Assembly (NCBI GenBank): GCA_903919715.1
Contig: CAIXJC010000057.1
Coordinates: 1 to 34,785 of the forward strand
From: an uncultured bacterium
Lineage (GTDB): Bacteria; Planctomycetota; Phycisphaerae; Phycisphaerales; SM1A02
Direction: 5' to 3'
DNA length: 34,785 nt
Positions 24,517-33,162 of this stretch are shown here, one piece after another; the stretch's first letter is position 1; each line of letters starts with the position of its first letter. The notes below the pieces were generated by a model. It saw only the letters and a list, made by a program, of their open reading frames with translations. It searched no databases and was not told the origin of the DNA. A program made the translations under genes and the position numbers.

Positions 24517-25239
24517 GTGAGCAATCGATTCGCTGCAGAACTTGTCGGGATTTGCCGTCGATACAACCATCCTGATGGTTCGTTCATGGTCGACGCACTG
24601 CGTGGCGTTGATCTTGCGATTCCGATGGGGCAATACCTTGCGATCATGGGAGCGTCTGGTTCTGGCAAGAGCACGCTGATGAACATTCTTGGATGTCTTG
24701 ATCGTCCAACTTCAGGTGAGTATCGGCTTGATGGAATCGATGTTGAATCGCTCGATGACGAACGGCTTTCGCAGGTGCGCGGTCGACGCATCGGATTTGT
24801 TTTTCAAGCATTCAATCTGATCTCCGAACTGACTGTTCTTGAGAATGTCGAAGTTCCGCTTTTCTATCAGGGGCTTCCTCGCAAAGAGCGCCGTGCGCGA
24901 GCGCAAGAGAAGATTGACCTTGTTGGTTTGACTGATCGTGCGACGCATCGCCCATCAGAACTTTCAGGAGGTCAGCAGCAGCGCACCGCAATCGCACGTG
25001 CGCTCGTTTCGAATCCTGCAATTCTCATGGCGGACGAACCGACGGGCAATCTGGATTCTTCAACAGGTGAATCGATTCTTGTGGTCATCGATCAACTGCA
25101 CGCCGACGGATTGACGATTGTTCTTGTAACGCATGATGACCGAGTGGCTGATCGTTCGCAGCGCATCATTCGCCTCAGCGATGGTTTGTTGATTTCAGAT
25201 CTTCCTGGCGGTCGTGCAAAGGCGATGGCAGCGCGATGA
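24517..25239 (+). CDS. ABC transporter ATP-binding protein (LolD/MacB type)
   Basis: A 240-residue ABC ATPase with Walker A GASGSGKST, the Q-loop in FVFQAFNLI, signature LSGGQQQR, Walker B ILMADEPTGNLD and the switch His in LVTHDD. The sequence is of the LolD/MacB/FtsE group, which works with FtsX-like permeases in lipoprotein release or efflux rather than in nutrient uptake. No permease is next to it: ruvC overlaps its stop by 4 bases. GTG 24517 is supported by AGGA 8 bases upstream. Confidence 0.93.
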   Translation: MSNRFAAELVGICRRYNHPDGSFMVDALRGVDLAIPMGQYLAIMGASGSGKSTLMNILGCLDRPTSGEYRLDGIDVESLDDERLSQVRGRRIGFVFQAFNLISELTVLENVEVPLFYQGLPRKERRARAQEKIDLVGLTDRATHRPSELSGGQQQRTAIARALVSNPAILMADEPTGNLDSSTGESILVVIDQLHADGLTIVLVTHDDRVADRSQRIIRLSDGLLISDLPGGRAKAMAAR

Positions 25240-25754
25240 GTCTGCCGCGCGGTTCGAGCGCTTCGCGGCGGAGTGTCATTCGAATTATGGGTATTGATCC
25301 AGGCTTACTCCGCACGGGATATGCCTGCATCGATCTTGATTTTAGTGGTGCAACCAAGATTGTCGAAGCTGGAATCTTAAAGCTGTCTCCAAAGAAATCG
25401 GTGGCGTCTCGACTCTGCGATTTGGATGTGGATTTAGCGGCTCTCATGACGGAATTGCACCCAGATCGCGTTGCAGTCGAGCAAGTCTTTGCTCACACGA
25501 AACATGTTCGTACTGCAATCATTATGGCGCATGCGCGTGGTGTGATTCTTCTGGCGGTCGCACGTGCAGGTCTGCCACTCTGCGAGCTTGCTCCAGCCAC
25601 GATCAAGAGCGCGGTTGCAGGAAACGGACAAGCAACAAAGCGTCAGATGCAGTTGGCTGTCGCAGCGCAGTGCGGACTCGCGAAGCCACCTTCACCAGCC
25701 GACGTTGCCGATGCAATCGCAATCGCATTGGCGGATGCACGCAGAGTTCGTTGA
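25236..25754 (+). CDS. ruvC: Holliday junction resolvase RuvC
   Basis: RuvC (172 aa) cuts four-way DNA junctions with RuvAB. Its four catalytic acids are visible: Asp in MGIDPG, Glu in AVEQVF, and two Asp in SPADVADAIAIAL. The start ATG 25236 overlaps the ABC gene stop (ATGA), giving an 17-residue N-terminal extension before MGIDPG; ATG 25287 would remove it and give the usual length. ruvA and ruvB are not in the window. The 3' end overlaps trpE by 20 bases. Confidence 0.95.
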   Translation: MSLPRGSSASRRSVIRIMGIDPGLLRTGYACIDLDFSGATKIVEAGILKLSPKKSVASRLCDLDVDLAALMTELHPDRVAVEQVFAHTKHVRTAIIMAHARGVILLAVARAGLPLCELAPATIKSAVAGNGQATKRQMQLAVAAQCGLAKPPSPADVADAIAIALADARRVR

Positions 25755-27333
25755 TCAAGCGATCACACTCTGCGATGAGGTGGCTATTCTTGCACGCGTG
25801 AAGTCGCCGGTCGTCCTCTTTTCTCGTCGGATCCTCAGTGATCAATTGACGCCAGTGCTGGCGTATCGACGCCTCGTTGCGCCTGATGAGCGAACGGCCG
25901 CCAGTTTTCTGCTCGAATCCGTCGAACAAGGTGGATCGGTGGGGCGATATTCCATGCTTGGCGCTCAACCTGCAGTTGAAGTCGTCGCCAAGGGGCATTA
26001 CGTCACAATCATTCAGACTGCCGCTGATGGGAAGCAAACCGAGCGATCGCAACACCACGCCAATCCGCTCGCAGTTCTGCGAGAAATGCAGAGTTGGTCT
26101 GGCATCGATGCGCGTGGTCCGCTTCCCGAATCCTTTCATGGTGGATGGGTCGGCTCTGTCGGCTTTGATGCCGTACGTTGGCTCGAGCCAGAAAAGTTGC
26201 CGTTCGACCGTGCCCCCAAGGATGATCGAAACTTGCCCGACATGCACATGGCGCTCTACCGAGACGTTGTTGTGTTCGATCATGCGACCAAGACGCTCTA
26301 CATCGTCTGCGCAATTCTCCCAGGCGAACATGCCAATGAATCAATCACAGTCGCAGGGATGGCGGCGCTTGATCAGATTGAACTTCGACTGACTCGAACA
26401 ACTTTGGAGATGCCGACGGGACGGATCGATCTTGATACCGCAGCGAGACCTCGAGATCCTGGAACGAGCGTGACTGGTCGCGAGAGATTTGAATTGTCAG
26501 TTTCTCGTGCGAAGGAGTACATCGCAGCAGGGGATGCGTTTCAAGTTGTTCTCAGTCAGCGCTTCGTGCGCAAGAGCAACGTCGATCCGTTTGACGTCTA
26601 TCGCGCGCTGCGAGTCGTCAATCCCAGCCCGTATCAGGTCTATCTTCAGGCGCGCGGATGCATCCTTGTTGCGGCAAGTCCAGAGATTCTCTGCCGAACT
26701 CGTGGCGGACAAGTGATCAATCGACCGCTCGCAGGAACGCGGCGACGTGGTGCAACTCTTGCTGAAGATCAGGCGCTTGAAAAAGAATTGCTCGCCGATG
26801 AAAAAGAGCGTGCCGAGCACACGATGCTGGTGGATTTAGGACGGAACGATCTTGGGCGCGTGTGCGAGTCGGGTTCCGTTCATGTTGATCGCTGCATGGA
26901 AATCGAACGCTTTTCGCATGTCATGCATATCTCCTCGACAATCAGTGGCACGCTTCGAAGTGGCTGTGATGCGTGGGACGCACTCAGTGCGACATTGCCC
27001 GTCGGCACAGTCAGTGGCGCGCCAAAGGTCCGTGCGATTCAAATCATCGATGAACTCGAACCGCTGCGCCGAGGCCCGTACGCCGGCGGACTTGGTGCGA
27101 TGGGGTGGAACGGCGATCTGGATATGGCAATCGCGCTTCGCACAATCGTTGTTCCAGTCGCTGCGACAACGCAGGTTGCCAAAGCCAATCACTTGTGGGA
27201 ATACCACCTTCAAGCTGGTGCTGGCGTGGTGATGGATAGCGATCCAGCGAAGGAATTCGAAGAGACGGCGAGTAAAGCAGCTGGATTGGCTCGTGCGCTT
27301 GATCTCGCCGAAAATGCTTTCGGTTCACACTGA
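25735..27333 (+). CDS. trpE: Anthranilate synthase component I (TrpE)
   Basis: TrpE (532 aa) converts chorismate to anthranilate with ammonia from TrpG, the first step of tryptophan synthesis. The feedback-inhibition motif LLES is present near the N-terminus (ASFLLESVE, followed by GRYSMLG). The chorismate site shows SPEILCRTRGG, LAGTRRRG, LVDLGRNDLGRV, PVGTVSGAPKVRA and AGAGVVMDSDP. It starts inside ruvC (ATG 25735), so it is translationally coupled to it. No trpG or other trp gene follows; the next gene is on the other strand. Confidence 0.95.
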   Translation: MHAEFVDQAITLCDEVAILARVKSPVVLFSRRILSDQLTPVLAYRRLVAPDERTAASFLLESVEQGGSVGRYSMLGAQPAVEVVAKGHYVTIIQTAADGKQTERSQHHANPLAVLREMQSWSGIDARGPLPESFHGGWVGSVGFDAVRWLEPEKLPFDRAPKDDRNLPDMHMALYRDVVVFDHATKTLYIVCAILPGEHANESITVAGMAALDQIELRLTRTTLEMPTGRIDLDTAARPRDPGTSVTGRERFELSVSRAKEYIAAGDAFQVVLSQRFVRKSNVDPFDVYRALRVVNPSPYQVYLQARGCILVAASPEILCRTRGGQVINRPLAGTRRRGATLAEDQALEKELLADEKERAEHTMLVDLGRNDLGRVCESGSVHVDRCMEIERFSHVMHISSTISGTLRSGCDAWDALSATLPVGTVSGAPKVRAIQIIDELEPLRRGPYAGGLGAMGWNGDLDMAIALRTIVVPVAATTQVAKANHLWEYHLQAGAGVVMDSDPAKEFEETASKAAGLARALDLAENAFGSH

Positions 27334-27351
27334 GTTCGTAGTGGACGGCGA

Positions 27352-28326
27352 TTAAGAACGACTCGGACCAGGCGAGTCATCTTCGAATGGAATCACATCA
27401 CCGTCGCCGTCGGCTGGGGGCGGGTCTGGAAAGATCTCTTGCTTGGAATAGGGTTTGGAATTGGGTTTGAAATTGGGTTTCGCTGCCTGGTTCGAACTCT
27501 CCCCCGAGCCAGCGCCATTTCTCTTCGCTTTCCTTGAATGCCGACGTTGAGATTCAACGAGCGCATCGGATGCTTGTTCAAGTGCCGTATGAATCATGAT
27601 GACGCCGGCAATTCCAAAAATGCATGCGATCACAAAAAACAAGATAAGTGGCGTACTGATCCATCCTGGAACTTTGACGACGTTGTCGATCACACCGAGG
27701 AGAAAGTATGGAGTGGCGAGTATCGGCGCTCCAAAGATCGCGAGATGTATGTAACGAAAGGATGGATGGGGAGGGTCTCCACCGAGTTTCGCCGATGATG
27801 CGAGTGCAAGAGTCGCCGCAGAAAAATTATTGATGCTCACAAGCCCAAGCCATGCGATTCGGACGAGCACCAGCATGGCGATGACCACTGGATGCATTTC
27901 GTTCATTGAGCCGACGATCGTGAATAAGCCGCCAAAGAGTGCGACTCCCAGTTCGGCGTTCATCGTCGAAGGCCATGCCGCGATAAATTTGTGCTGCTTG
28001 AATCCTTCGAGAAATTGCGTCTTCAGCAAGCGTCGAAGTGCAAGCGTGCGCCAACCGCTGACGAGAGCAAGCACGACCCACGCCAATTGGCCGACGATCG
28101 GCACGGCAACGCACCCCAACCAGACCACGAGCGTCCAGTCGACTCCCTTGCGGGTTTCGCCGAAGGCTTCGACAGCCGTTGCGGATTGATCCTGTTCGAC
28201 TGAACTGCGTGAGTAGGTTCTGCGGGTGATTTCGCAGCCGCATTCTGGGCAAACTTCTCCAGTTGCGGCGCGGAGGTCATAGCCACATTCGGTGCAGGGG
28301 AACGGGTTAGCAGTTGGCTTTGGCAT
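27352..28326 (-). CDS. Zinc-ribbon membrane protein of unknown function
   Basis: A 324-residue protein. A zinc ribbon at the N-terminus (CTECGYDLR ... CPECGCEI) is followed by about six hydrophobic segments beginning near WTLVVWLGCVAVPIVG, and then a Lys/Pro/Asn tail with a 12-bp repeat and an acidic end. The ribbon pattern CxxCGYDLRA ... CPECG is frequent in planctomycete membrane proteins whose role is unknown. ATG 28326 is used; a GTG-type extension of nine residues is less likely. It is convergent with trpE (18-base gap) and divergent from the processing peptidase. Confidence 0.82.
   Translation of the reverse strand: MPKPTANPFPCTECGYDLRAATGEVCPECGCEITRRTYSRSSVEQDQSATAVEAFGETRKGVDWTLVVWLGCVAVPIVGQLAWVVLALVSGWRTLALRRLLKTQFLEGFKQHKFIAAWPSTMNAELGVALFGGLFTIVGSMNEMHPVVIAMLVLVRIAWLGLVSINNFSAATLALASSAKLGGDPPHPSFRYIHLAIFGAPILATPYFLLGVIDNVVKVPGWISTPLILFFVIACIFGIAGVIMIHTALEQASDALVESQRRHSRKAKRNGAGSGESSNQAAKPNFKPNSKPYSKQEIFPDPPPADGDGDVIPFEDDSPGPSRS
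27445..27480 (-). repeat. Three 12-bp repeats in the zinc-ribbon protein tail
   Basis: GGAATAGGGTTT, GGAATTGGGTTT and GAAATTGGGTTT (plus-strand reading) follow each other in frame and encode KPNF-KPNS-KPYS on the minus strand. The tail is likely disordered. Confidence 0.85.
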
Positions 28327-28453
28327 GCGTTGATCGCGAGTTCGTCGTCGCAAAGAATAGACAGAAACAATCGAAGTTCATACTGAACTTCCAAAGTGGA
28401 ATCAGGCTATAACTATGCCTATTCGATCGGTTACTTTTTTAGGAACAAATGCA

Positions 28454-30826
28454 ATGCTCGATTTGAAACGGATGTCGTTTGGAACTCTCGCAGTTGTTGT
28501 GGCGCTCATCGGTCTTTCGAGCGGGACCTTGGCCGCAGCTGCACCACAAAAACCGATCGCGGTTGCGCCGCAGGGCGAAACCCCAGCGGCCGTTCCAACT
28601 GTCCTTTCGGATTGGAGTGCGCAGGTCTGGGCCGCGGCGAAGGCCGACGATCTTGCCCGCGTCAATGTTCTTCTCGAGTCCGTTCCTCAAGGTGAGAGTG
28701 ATGCATTGCTTGCGCTGAAGCAGTCCATTCAACAGCGTGACACTCATCGAGTCGAAAACGAGGCAACGCGTTTGAAGGATTTGGCCAAGCGCAAGGCGGA
28801 TCTTGCGGCGGCGCTGGCCGCTGGTGAAGTGAATACTGCGATGGTGCACGCTGTCAATATGAAGTTTCTGATGTCGCCGGATGATTGGAGGCTTTGGCTC
28901 GATTCAGAAGATGGTCGTGCCGTCGAGCAGGCTGCGACTTCTGCCATCGAGCGCGCACGGATTGACGGCGATGTTCTTCTTGCGCAGGAAATACTTTTTC
29001 GCCAAAAAGCACTGCACGATGGCGCAGATACTGTCGAATACAAGAGACTCGATACCGCGCTTGATGATTTGAATCGGCGTGTGACTTTGATCGCCGAGTT
29101 CGCTCCGCGCGAACTCTATCGGCTGCGCAAGTTGCAGCTCAAACGCATCGAGGCGAACTTGAAAGCGGAAGGGAAGGAAGTTCCAGTCGCAGAAGCTGAA
29201 GAGCCTGAGTTCAACGAACTCTTCAAAGACGATTGGAAAGATCGGCTGAAGGGGATCACGCCAAAGCTAGTCTTGATGGGACTTCGTCAGGCGGCGAGCG
29301 AACATGTGACGAATTCTGGATGGAAGCCACTGCTTCAAGGTGGTCTGGAATCGGTCGAATTGCTTCTCGAAACACCGCAGCTTGCAGAGAATTTTCCTGG
29401 GCTGAGCGATCCAGTCAAGGTGCAGGCACTGCGCAGTGAAGTTGATAATCGCCTGAAGGATATTGCAGGGGCGACAAAGAAATTGGGACCAGCCGATTTT
29501 CAGGCGGTGATCACACAAGTCTTGGCGGCCAATGATGCGAGTGTTCAGCTTCCCAAGGAAGTCGTTCTTCGTGAGTTCGGCGAAGGCGCAACGGCGGAAC
29601 TCTCCAAGGAGTATGAGGATGATTATTCGGAGATCATCTGGCCAGACAATTTGCGCCGCTTCCGTCAAAGCATCGAAGGAAACTTTGTGGGAGTTGGAAT
29701 TCTCATTCGCCATAATGACAAACGTGAACTGATCATTGTGAATCCACTCGAAGGTTCGCCTGCATCACGTGCTGGCATTCGCCCTGGAGACAAGATCGTC
29801 GCGGTCGATGATCAGTCGACCGTTGGCTGGACGCTCAATCGCGCCGTGGACAACATCACTGGTCCTGTCGGCAAGCCAGTCAAGTTGACGGTTCAACGCA
29901 ATGATGTCACCGAACCACTTGAATTCTCGCTCAAGCGAGCGAGTATCAAGATGAGGTCAGTCAATGGTTGGTGGAAGTCTCAATTGGATTCCAACGGAAC
30001 TCCAAGGTGGGATTGGTGGGTCGATCCAGTCAGCGGTATTGGATATGTCCGTTTGACTTCGTTCAACGAAGATTCGTTCGACGATTTCATGGACGCAATT
30101 CGGCAGATGAGAAAAGAGCGGTCGCTCAACGGCTTGGTCTTGGATCTGCGCGGCAACCCTGGTGGCTTGCTCAAGAGCGCCGTTGGATTTGTGAACCTCT
30201 TTGTGCCAGATGGTTCGGTTGTTTCGGTGCAAGACCGAGATGGAAATATGGTGAACAATTTCCTCGCTGAGAAAGCGCGTTCATCGCTCGAAGGTCTGCC
30301 GCTTGTTGTCTTGGTCAATGGCAATAGCGCAAGTGCGAGTGAGATCGTCTCTGGAAGTTTGCAGGCGCACGGCGCAGCAGTCATTCTGGGCGAGCGAAGT
30401 TTCGGTAAGGGCAGCGTTCAAACTGTTCAGCCTCTTGCCGATGGTCCAAATGAAGCTGCGGTCAAGGTGACGATCCAGTACTACGTTCTCCCGCCGATCG
30501 AAGGACAAACGAAGGGTCGCCTTGTCCATCGTCGTGCGTCGAGCAAGGATTGGGGAGTCAACCCCGACTTAGTCGTCAAGATCACGCCGCCGCAAGCGGA
30601 GAAGAGCGGGGAAATGCGCTTGGCGCTCGACCGCCTCGACGAAGGCGAAGTGAATCAAGCTGGCGCTGATTTGCGTCCAATTGTGGGAGATTTGCTCGCT
30701 ACGGGCATCGATCCTCAATTGGAAACTGCGGTCATGATTCTGCAAGCTCGTCTTGCGGGAGATTTGGAGAAGCGGCACCTCGCTCAGGTCCAAAAGGGCG
30801 ATTCTTCGAAGCCTGCGCCGCAATAA
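28454..30826 (+). CDS. C-terminal processing peptidase, S41 family (CtpA/Prc-like)
   Basis: A 790-residue exported serine protease. A signal peptide (MLDLKRMSFGTLAVVVALIG ...) is followed by a long, charged helical region (about 40-390) with no domain I recognise. Then come a PDZ domain (about 415-500, VGVGILI ... GSPASRAGIRPGDKIVAVDD) and the S41 protease domain. The catalytic Ser627 lies in NSASASEI and Lys652 in SFGKGSVQ, with the family's 25-residue spacing. Such proteases trim or degrade periplasmic proteins. ATG 28454 has AGGAA 8 bases upstream; the ATG at 28415 has none. The N-terminal part is longer than in CtpA. Confidence 0.93.
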   Translation: MLDLKRMSFGTLAVVVALIGLSSGTLAAAAPQKPIAVAPQGETPAAVPTVLSDWSAQVWAAAKADDLARVNVLLESVPQGESDALLALKQSIQQRDTHRVENEATRLKDLAKRKADLAAALAAGEVNTAMVHAVNMKFLMSPDDWRLWLDSEDGRAVEQAATSAIERARIDGDVLLAQEILFRQKALHDGADTVEYKRLDTALDDLNRRVTLIAEFAPRELYRLRKLQLKRIEANLKAEGKEVPVAEAEEPEFNELFKDDWKDRLKGITPKLVLMGLRQAASEHVTNSGWKPLLQGGLESVELLLETPQLAENFPGLSDPVKVQALRSEVDNRLKDIAGATKKLGPADFQAVITQVLAANDASVQLPKEVVLREFGEGATAELSKEYEDDYSEIIWPDNLRRFRQSIEGNFVGVGILIRHNDKRELIIVNPLEGSPASRAGIRPGDKIVAVDDQSTVGWTLNRAVDNITGPVGKPVKLTVQRNDVTEPLEFSLKRASIKMRSVNGWWKSQLDSNGTPRWDWWVDPVSGIGYVRLTSFNEDSFDDFMDAIRQMRKERSLNGLVLDLRGNPGGLLKSAVGFVNLFVPDGSVVSVQDRDGNMVNNFLAEKARSSLEGLPLVVLVNGNSASASEIVSGSLQAHGAAVILGERSFGKGSVQTVQPLADGPNEAAVKVTIQYYVLPPIEGQTKGRLVHRRASSKDWGVNPDLVVKITPPQAEKSGEMRLALDRLDEGEVNQAGADLRPIVGDLLATGIDPQLETAVMILQARLAGDLEKRHLAQVQKGDSSKPAPQ

Positions 30827-30858
30827 AGCCCATCGGCAATCGCCGATCGAAGCAACGG

Positions 30859-30887
30859 TTGCCTCGAAAGCCTCTCCACTCTATAAC
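30859..30887 (+). promoter_or_regulatory. Predicted promoter of the pdh operon
   Basis: TTGCCT (30859-30864), a 17-base spacer and TATAAC (30882-30887) lie in the 158-base gap before pdhA. A second TATAAC (30900-30905) sits in the next repeat unit 18 bases on, but has no good -35 element. Confidence 0.5.
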
Positions 30888-30917
30888 TAGGGGTTGGAGT
30901 ATAACTAGGGGCTTGGA
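30882..30917 (+). repeat. Two 18-bp tandem units upstream of pdhA
   Basis: TATAACTAGGGG occurs twice with a period of 18 (units TATAACTAGGGGTTGGAG and TATAACTAGGGGCTTGGA). The first copy contains the proposed -10 element, so the second duplicates it or forms a downstream protein-binding site. Confidence 0.85.
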
Positions 30918-30984
30918 TTGAACTTTCAATTCCAGGTCCATCACGAGTCATCGATTCCCGATAACGCCGAAACCGATCCAATCA

Positions 30985-32148
30985 ATGCCAATGAGCGCAG
31001 CACCTAACGCAGACGGTCAAGTTCGAACCAAGTCCAGTCGCCCAGAAGTTCCAATGGCGACGGCCAAGAGTTGGCTGCGCGAAATGATGCTCATTCGCGA
31101 GTTCGAGTTGCGATGCATGCAGGCATATCAGGATAAAAAAATCGGCGGTTTTTGCCATGTCTATATCGGCCAAGAGGCTGTTGCCGTGGGGACGATTGCT
31201 GCGACTGAAGCACGAGATCCAATTGTGACTGCGTATCGAGATCATGGTCATGCGCTTGCTCGTGGAATGAACCCAAATCACTGCATGGCTGAAATGTTTG
31301 GACGAGTTGGTGGTTGTGCGAAGGGCAAAGGCGGATCGATGCATATGTTCGACCGCGACAACAATCTCTTCGGCGGTCACGGAATCGTCGGCGCTCAGAT
31401 TCCACTCGGCGTTGGCTTGGCCTTCGCGACAAAGTACGAAGATGAAGTCATCAATGCAGCCAAGAATGGTGGCAAGTCAAATCGTGTGACTCTTGCATTC
31501 TTAGGAGATGGTGCCCTCAATCAAGGCTCAGTGCACGAGGCGATGAATCTCGCGGGTCTCTTTGATCTGCCAGTGATCATCATCTGCGAGAACAACGGAT
31601 ATTCGATGGGAACTTCCATCGTTCGGGGCACCACGATGGGGCACGAAATCAGTGCGAAGTCCGAGGCGTATGGAATGGAAGGCGTCGAGATCGATGGAAT
31701 GGATGTGATCGAAACTTATTGGGCGATGAAAGAACTCGTTGACAAGGTTCGTGCAACATCACGTCCGATCTTTGTCGACATGCGTTGTTATCGATTCAAA
31801 GGTCACTCGATGTCTGATCCGCGAAAGTATCGAACGCGCGAAGAAGAAGAGCGATACGAGCAAGGCGATCCGATCGGTGTGTTGAAGGCGCAGTTGGAAT
31901 TGCGTGGTTTGACCGAGGATGAGCACAAGGAAATCCAGCGCGAAGTTCGGGCAACGGTGAAGTCTGCGGTCGAATGGGCGGAACATTCGCCAGTGCCGCC
32001 GATGACGGATCTCTACCGCGATGTCTACCGAGAGCGGTGGGGTCCATACACCGGGTCGAGTGAACCAGAAATGCTCGGCGGCGGCGAGAACGAGTGCAAT
32101 TTTAATGCGATCGATACCACGATTGATCGAAAGGCAGACCTTCTATGA
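30985..32148 (+). CDS. pdhA: Pyruvate dehydrogenase E1 component, alpha subunit
   Basis: The alpha subunit (387 aa) of the thiamine-diphosphate-dependent E1 of the 2-oxo-acid dehydrogenase complex, most likely pyruvate. The ThDP motif is FLGDGALNQGSVHEAMNLA...ENN, and the FKGHSMSDPRKYRTREE segment carries the phosphorylation-loop-like sequence and catalytic His seen in PDH E1 alpha. Start ATG 30985 (ATG 30991 is an alternative) has no clear ribosome-binding site. The stop overlaps the pdhB start by 4 bases. The ThDP cofactor links it loosely to the thiS-thiG genes at the left end. Confidence 0.94.
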   Translation: MPMSAAPNADGQVRTKSSRPEVPMATAKSWLREMMLIREFELRCMQAYQDKKIGGFCHVYIGQEAVAVGTIAATEARDPIVTAYRDHGHALARGMNPNHCMAEMFGRVGGCAKGKGGSMHMFDRDNNLFGGHGIVGAQIPLGVGLAFATKYEDEVINAAKNGGKSNRVTLAFLGDGALNQGSVHEAMNLAGLFDLPVIIICENNGYSMGTSIVRGTTMGHEISAKSEAYGMEGVEIDGMDVIETYWAMKELVDKVRATSRPIFVDMRCYRFKGHSMSDPRKYRTREEEERYEQGDPIGVLKAQLELRGLTEDEHKEIQREVRATVKSAVEWAEHSPVPPMTDLYRDVYRERWGPYTGSSEPEMLGGGENECNFNAIDTTIDRKADLL

Positions 32149-33140
32149 GTATCGCATCGATGCGAGAGATCGAATTCCGCGACGCCGTTCGAGAGGCAAT
32201 GTCCGAAGAGATGCGACGTGATATGCGCGTCATGTTGATGGGCGAAGAAGTTGCACAATACAACGGCGCATACAAGGTCAGTCGTGGAATGCTGGACGAG
32301 TTCGGGCCGCGGCGAGTGATCGATACTCCTATCAGCGAATCTGGATTTGCTGGCATGGCAATCGGTGCTGCGATGATGGGACTTCGTCCAATCGTCGAAT
32401 TCATGTCGTGGTCTTTCAGTTTGGTTGCGGCGGATCCAATTCTCAATAACGCTCCCAAGATGCTCTATATGTCTGGTGGACAATTTGGTTGCCCGATTGT
32501 CTTCCGAGGCAATAATGGTGCGGGTGGACAACTTGGATCAACGCATTCGTGGAGCATTGAAGGTCTCTTCTCGAATGTTCCCGGTATGAAGATGGTGATT
32601 CCATCGAATCCTTACGACGCAAAGGGATTGATGAAGACTGCGATTCGCGATGACGATCCGGTTTTCTTTCTCGAGAGCGAGCGATTACTTTCGATGCGCG
32701 GCGAAGTGCCTGAAGAGGAATATCTGATTCCATTCGGTCAGGCGCGGATTGCTCGTGCTGGAAAGGATTGCACAATCGTTTCATTTGGTCGCATGGTCAA
32801 TGTCTGTCTCGAGGTCGCAATTGAGCTTGAAAAAGAGGGGATTTCCTGCGAAATCCTTGACATGCGAACAATTCGTCCCCTCGATGCGGCATCGATCATT
32901 CGCAGCGTCAAGCGAACGGGTGCGTGCGTCGTCGTCGATCAGTCGTGGAGTTTCGGATCCCCAGGATCGGAAGTGGCGGCGCTTGTTCACCGAGAATGCT
33001 TCGATGATTTAGACAACTATGTGCACCGTGTGCACTCGGCTGATGTTCCTGCTCCATACGCATACGGTCTCGAACAGGAGTACCTTCCCAATGCGCGAAG
33101 GATTGCAGAAGCCGTGCGCTCATGTCTCTATCGCAGTTAA
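32145..33140 (+). CDS. pdhB: Pyruvate dehydrogenase E1 component, beta subunit
   Basis: The beta subunit (331 aa) pairs with E1 alpha to bind ThDP and to reduce-acetylate the lipoyl group of E2. Family features are the N-terminal MREIEFRDAVREAMSEEM, the GEEVAQYNGAYKVSRGM ... DTPISESGFAGMAIGAAM segment, GNNGAGGQLGSTHSWS, and the C-terminal transketolase domain with VVVDQSWSFGSPGSEV. It overlaps the end of pdhA (ATGA) and is followed by pdhC after 22 bases, so the three genes form one operon. Confidence 0.94.
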   Translation: MSIASMREIEFRDAVREAMSEEMRRDMRVMLMGEEVAQYNGAYKVSRGMLDEFGPRRVIDTPISESGFAGMAIGAAMMGLRPIVEFMSWSFSLVAADPILNNAPKMLYMSGGQFGCPIVFRGNNGAGGQLGSTHSWSIEGLFSNVPGMKMVIPSNPYDAKGLMKTAIRDDDPVFFLESERLLSMRGEVPEEEYLIPFGQARIARAGKDCTIVSFGRMVNVCLEVAIELEKEGISCEILDMRTIRPLDAASIIRSVKRTGACVVVDQSWSFGSPGSEVAALVHRECFDDLDNYVHRVHSADVPAPYAYGLEQEYLPNARRIAEAVRSCLYRS

Positions 33141-33162
33141 TGCCGAGTGAAGGATGATGACC

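Noticed and set aside
25603..26331. Open frame of 242 codons antisense to ruvC and trpE
   Set aside because: Both sense genes are clearly real, and the antisense product has no motif, signal or ribosome-binding site.
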